Part shown: positions 59,590 to 64,000 of the stretch, piece by piece
How the letters are laid out: each line of letters starts with the position of its first letter
How positions within the stretch are numbered: the first letter of the stretch is position 1
Assembly (NCBI RefSeq): GCF_965363235.1
Contig: NC_134845.1
Coordinates: 27,096,524-27,160,523 of the forward strand
DNA length: 64,000 nt
Direction: 5' to 3'
Source of the DNA: Mytilus galloprovincialis
Lineage: Eukaryota; Mollusca; Bivalvia; Mytilida; Mytilidae
Made by a program: the position numbers and the translations under genes
The notes under the pieces: generated by a model
The model's input: only the letters and a program-made list of their open reading frames with translations
Database searches by the model: none
Told to the model about the DNA's origin: nothing

Positions 59590-62500
59590 ATGATTTCTGT
59601 TATCGTCACCTTTTATTTGATTATCAACGTCAGTTCACAAAATTTACCTATTATTATCAACACCTGGTTTGTTTCCAACGCTACCTATGCAGGTATGTAA
59701 ACTTTCAGTGTTAACTTGTTACTTTTCATAAAGTGTGGACACAAATACATGTCTGTGAAAATTCCACTTCCTCAGATAGAATTCTTATAGATATACCTAT
59801 CGATATACTAGTATATGTTCCTGGTATACCATGCTTTTTCAAAAATATAATTAGAAAATTAGTTATCACCTCGCTCTATTTCAAGTTACAAACGTGCAAA
59901 ATCGCCCAAAGTTGCATAGATTATTCATGACTGAAAAAAACTCTCAGTTTTGTAAATATAAAGAAATCTATCAGATATACCAGTAACATATATGTTAGAT
60001 AAACTGTTCTCAGGATATACAGTATAGAATTTTGAAATAAGATATATTTAATAAAAAGCTTTTATAAAAATCATAATAAAAAAAACGGTGTCACCAAGCT
60101 TGTTTTCCTGCTACAAGAAGAAATTGAAAATTTCTTAAACATATCCGAATAGAAATTTTACTATTTGTGTTAAATGTCCCCTTAAATTGCTTAAAAATTG
60201 CGAATTTTACTCATTTGCAAGGAACTAGATTAACTATGTAGTGCTAATGGCTGATAAATTAAGCCTAATATACAATCTAACATAGCGACAGTTTATTTAC
60301 CTTTAAAAATTATTTTATTGATTGAACGTGACATTGCTCAACGTTCAGAGGCCATTATTTTATACAAATTCAGGACTCGATTTTTTTTCAAAATAAATAC
60401 AATAATAAGTTTTGTAACATCCTGTCGTGCCTGACAGCCAAACGTACGCGGCCCCAATCGAAGACTAGTCCAGTGATTACTGTGTGTCTATACCTTTCTT
60501 TTTTTTTGTCCTGTTTCAACTGTCAACGTTTATTTGTCCGCGTAAACGAAATTCCTCTAGAGACTTCGTTATTAACAATGTTATGATATTTGTTCCTATT
60601 GAGCCATTATTTCGTTAGGAACTTAAACTGTTACTCCCCTCCATTTGGAATAACTGTGTGTGCTGTGTCATCTTCCTTGTTAGTTATTACCACAAGCCTT
60701 TTCCATTTGCAGTCTTTATAATCGTTATATAGTTTGTAGCTATAATCAGCGTCCTTTTAAGCAGAAGCCTCTTGAAAATTGTTATTTTTTTTTACAATTA
60801 AGCATGGGAGGAATTAACTGCCCACGGCGGTTCTGCAGTGGATGCTGTCGTGGCCGGATGCAGTCAGTGTGAAGCCTCCCAATGCAGAGGGACTGTTGGA
60901 TTCGGAGGTGACCCAGATGAGAATGGTGAAACAACCCTTGACGCCATGATAATGGACGGGTATTTTTTTTCATAATTCTTTACTTTTTTATTATTTTTGT
61001 TTTTAATTTCCTAATTTTTTTTCATTACATATGCACCACAGTAGTAGTAAAGCATTTTACATTTACATCACCTAACGATATTCCATTGCTATTTTTGTGA
61101 TAATATTCAGACCTTCTCCGAAATTAAGATAGATGACAAACCACTGCATTGTCCATTTGGGCGGCATAGCTAGAAGATTACTTGCACAGTATCACGAAAA
61201 CATGTTATTATGCAGCCATGCTGAGAAATGACAATGGATAGCATAGTGTGGCATTTTCGTGATATTTTTTTTACTAAGAAGTTTACTGGGTTTTTTTTTA
61301 CGGGGAATGTTGCATTGTACCATACGGACAATGTACGACATTATGAGTTAGTATGGATATTATAACGAAAGTTTAAAGGTGAAGACAAACGAAATCTCTT
61401 ATAGAATAAGACATGAAGCTTCAACAATACATCTTCGTTTTTTGTTTTTAACAACGAGTCTAGCTGTTGATGACATCTCTTTAAGGTTACTCAGCGGATT
61501 TGTGCATTCAGAGTAATTTTGGAGAGAAATTTTCTTTATGATAATAGAAGTTTTTAACGACATCGACTGGTTATATAGTCCTCGTACGGTCGGTAAAATT
61601 GCTTTACCATTCTCAAACATATTTTTATTGAAGAACATGACATCTCATTTATTTTTACTATACGATCTTTTGTGTATTTGCACTTGACTATATAAATGAT
61701 GTATATATATGTGCATGCTTTGTGTGAAATATATATTTTCCCTTTTATAATATTTTCACCATAAGTAAAACCATGGATGTTGGAGCTGTGGCTGCTTTAA
61801 GACTGGTGAAACCAGCAATAGCTGTTGCTCGAGCTGTGATGGATTATACAGAACACACATTGTTAGTAGGAGACCAAGGTAAATAAAAACGTTATAATTA
61901 AGGGTTGGTACCAACCTCTCCTAGGATGCTGATACTTTAATGCGAAAATCTTTTCAATTAAGTTATAGCACAACTTCTTTATATGTATTCAAATGTTTTC
62001 GTGGTTTGGTTCAAGGACTTAATAAATTAAGTGTTTCCAATATTAAAGCACGAAACAGTATATGAAATATGATACATATCCAGTTTGCTTTTAGTTCTGA
62101 ATGTGTTGTGCCTAGTGGAGAAGCTGCAGATACCAATTTTGAAGTATTTCGTCCTCCCGAACTCGAGGCGAGCACGCTACAACGAGATCATCAAGTCGGT
62201 TCATTTTCAACGAAGAAATACAGTTGTATTTAAACTATCTCTTCCATAACTATTATCTATTTACATTTTCTTTAACTGCAGGTGTGTGGGGTATCTGATA
62301 ATCCTAGGAGTTACATATTGTTTCGTTTTATTTGTTTAAGCCTCGTTATTTGCGAAGGACATGGGATTTACTATAGAAACGCTGACAACAAACAAGTCTC
62401 ACATCGAATGGAAGAACTGGATCAACAATAAATGTCAGCCAAATTTTAGAAAAGTTGGTATTACCCCCCTTCTGATTGTTGCGCTTTTTACTTATAAAAA

Positions 62501-64000
62501 TGTTCACTAATCTATAGTTTAAGAATTCACAGTTTTGTGTAAAACAAGAATTGTCTCACAATTTGCTTTACACTGAGTACTTTTTTCGTTTATTTTGATT
62601 ATTTCAAAATGTCCACCTTTTAAATTCCATAAACAATAAGTTGATGAAAATATTAACTGTTTGAAGTGCTAAGACAAATTAAACTTAAAATCCTATACTA
62701 TGCACAATGAGTGTTTGCCGTTTTAATAAGCTATGCATTGGAAAATTAAAATAATTTGTGTCACCTTTTAAATCTTTTGTAGTCCTGCACTCATTCAACA
62801 TGTATTTTTTTCTTTCAAATTCAACGGAAATGTTCCGATAGTTGAATGAAGACTGCATTCAACAAAAAGAAGTTAAAAAAATCTTGATTACACCTTAACT
62901 TCAACCATTTCTGAAATTTAAAAAAAACCAATTGATTATACTTTTGTACATAAAGTTTGATTATAAGTAGTTGTGTAGCAATACATGTCCGTTATATCTT
63001 AGCTGTTAATATCTAGGCAATACAGTTATGAGTATGCCCTTTAAGCGTTGGAAATTCTGTAATTAATCTGCTTTCATTTAACTTAAATACAGGAATCAAC
63101 TTAGTGTAGTCAGAGACATATATACGTGTATGTCTCTGTTGTAGTCAGTTGACATAATTCTATACATTCAAACATTCGTTTCTAAATTTGAATTGAACAT
63201 AAGAACATGTACAGTTTTCATAGATATTTAGTTGCAGCTAAATAACAATTATAAATGTGTCCAAAATGTTGTAAAATTACGAATAAACTTGATTTGTTTT
63301 CTATCGAACGTTGTTTTGTTTTAGAATGTTATTCCAGACCACACAACTAGTTGTGGTCCATATAAACCAAAGAAAAAATTAGAGAAACAGCATCCTAATA
63401 GTCGTTCGAATTTTGGTATTTCACCTTACAACCACGACACTATTGGAATGATAGCTATTGATAAGAATGGCAACATAAGTGCTGGTACATCCACTAACGG
63501 ACTGTCACACAAAGTTCCCGGGTAAGATTAATGATTTTATTTATCAATTTTGAGGTGGAAAAATAACCCACAGTGGTATAAGGAAAGATGGTTTTCAAAT
63601 TTGAAAAATTGTATTTCATTCATTTCACGTAGAAGCTTATCAAGGAGATATTTTTAGATTACAGTTTTTTTTTTAAATTTCAATCTAAGGTAATAATTCA
63701 GAATAGATGACATCAATTTCATGAAAAAGAATTTTTCAGTATCTTCATTATTAATTTATATTGATAATTTCAAAACAACGTATAGCCCTGGTGGTATAAG
63801 TAAAATTCACAGCTGGAAATTGTCCCTGTCGTTTTATGTGGACAAAAATACTTGCAAAATAATATGTTAAATAATTATTATATATTGATTAGACGTGTTG
63901 GTGATTCACCTTTGATGGGAGCAGGGTCATATGCTATGAATGGAGCGGGTGGAGCTGCTTGTACAGGGGATGGGGATATAATGATGAGATTTCTACCATC
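59590..64000 (+). CDS. AGA: Aspartylglucosaminidase, paralog 2 (5' part, runs off the right edge)
   Basis: Exons: 59590-59692, 60803-60959, 61766-61878, 62341-62453, 63325-63521, 63893-64000 (continues beyond the window). All introns are GT-AG and all phases agree. The protein starts [20 protein letters not shown], a signal peptide followed by IIINTW (the conserved N-terminal NTW motif) and the glycosylation-type NAT. Then [80 protein letters not shown] and YNHDTIGM. The nucleophile Thr is residue 201, near human T206. It continues with [28 protein letters not shown] and [12 protein letters not shown]. Exon sizes 157, 113, 113 and 108 are identical to AGA1, while exon 5 is one codon shorter. 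Active-site residues are intact in the visible part. The exon equivalent to AGA1 exon 7 lies off the edge, so its duplication state is unknown. Confidence 0.95.
62095..62215 (-). repeat. Probable tRNA-derived SINE relic
   Basis: On the minus strand TAGCGTGCTCGCCTCGAG resembles the A-box half of a tRNA-derived SINE head. It is followed by TTCGGGAGG, and then by TTGGTATCTGCAGCTTCTCC and ACTAGGCAC, resembling the conserved central domain of molluscan SINEs. The B box is not recognisable, so it is not a functional tRNA gene. AGA2 intron 3. The GC-rich composition stands out from the intron. Confidence 0.45.

Noticed and set aside
62095-62215. A functional tRNA gene
   Set aside because: A-box-like sequence only; no B box or acceptor stem pairing could be found.
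1-64000. Bacterial or viral contamination, or an intact LTR element
   Set aside because: Gene structure is animal throughout, with spliced exons on both strands to the edges; no long terminal repeats or capsid, integrase or protease motifs were recognised.

Overview
The window reads as nuclear DNA of a bivalve mollusc, most likely a marine mussel (Mytilus-like). The evidence is AT-rich sequence, many short GT-AG exons that code for animal proteins, and dispersed repeats that I recall from mussel genomes. I ran no search, so the species is an inference.

Four conserved gene units and one small nested gene can be read exon by exon. (1) 19-9397, minus strand: the N-terminal half of a Rab escort protein (REP/CHM family); the rest lies off the left edge. 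(2) 10851-37269, plus strand: a complete 25-exon TBCK gene. Its exons sum to 2694 coding bases, that is 897 residues, with a degenerate kinase domain, a TBC Rab-GAP domain and a rhodanese-like domain. REP and TBCK are head to head, about 1.5 kb apart, and both concern Rab GTPases. (3) 29912-30654, plus strand: a two-exon gene for a 136-residue protein I do not recognise, inside the 5.4-kb intron between TBCK exons 20 and 21. (4) 41436-54682, minus strand: an aspartylglucosaminidase gene (AGA1), tail to tail with TBCK; its signal-peptide exon was not found. (5) 59590 to the right edge, plus strand: a second aspartylglucosaminidase gene (AGA2), head to head with AGA1 and with matching exon sizes.

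The most unusual structure is in AGA1. Its seventh coding exon is present as two diverged 134-bp copies separated by only 34 bp, which is the architecture of mutually exclusive exons. The end of its third exon, with the splice donor, has been amplified into twelve 97-bp tandem units. Each unit is 87 bp (29 in-frame codons) plus a 10-bp GT...AG spacer.

Introns and intergenic DNA are packed with transposon debris. It includes a 1.9-kb element with CACTG ends and a 6-bp target duplication, a 0.9-kb element with inverted clusters of a GCGCCGATTTT motif and an 8-bp duplication, a hAT-like insertion in a repeat whose unoccupied relative is also in the window, two TTAA-flanked elements, several fold-back elements, a 2.3-kb poly-G-ended element with a reverse-transcriptase-like fragment, and several dispersed mussel repeat families. 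I saw no bacterial genes, CRISPR array, rRNA or intact tRNA gene.
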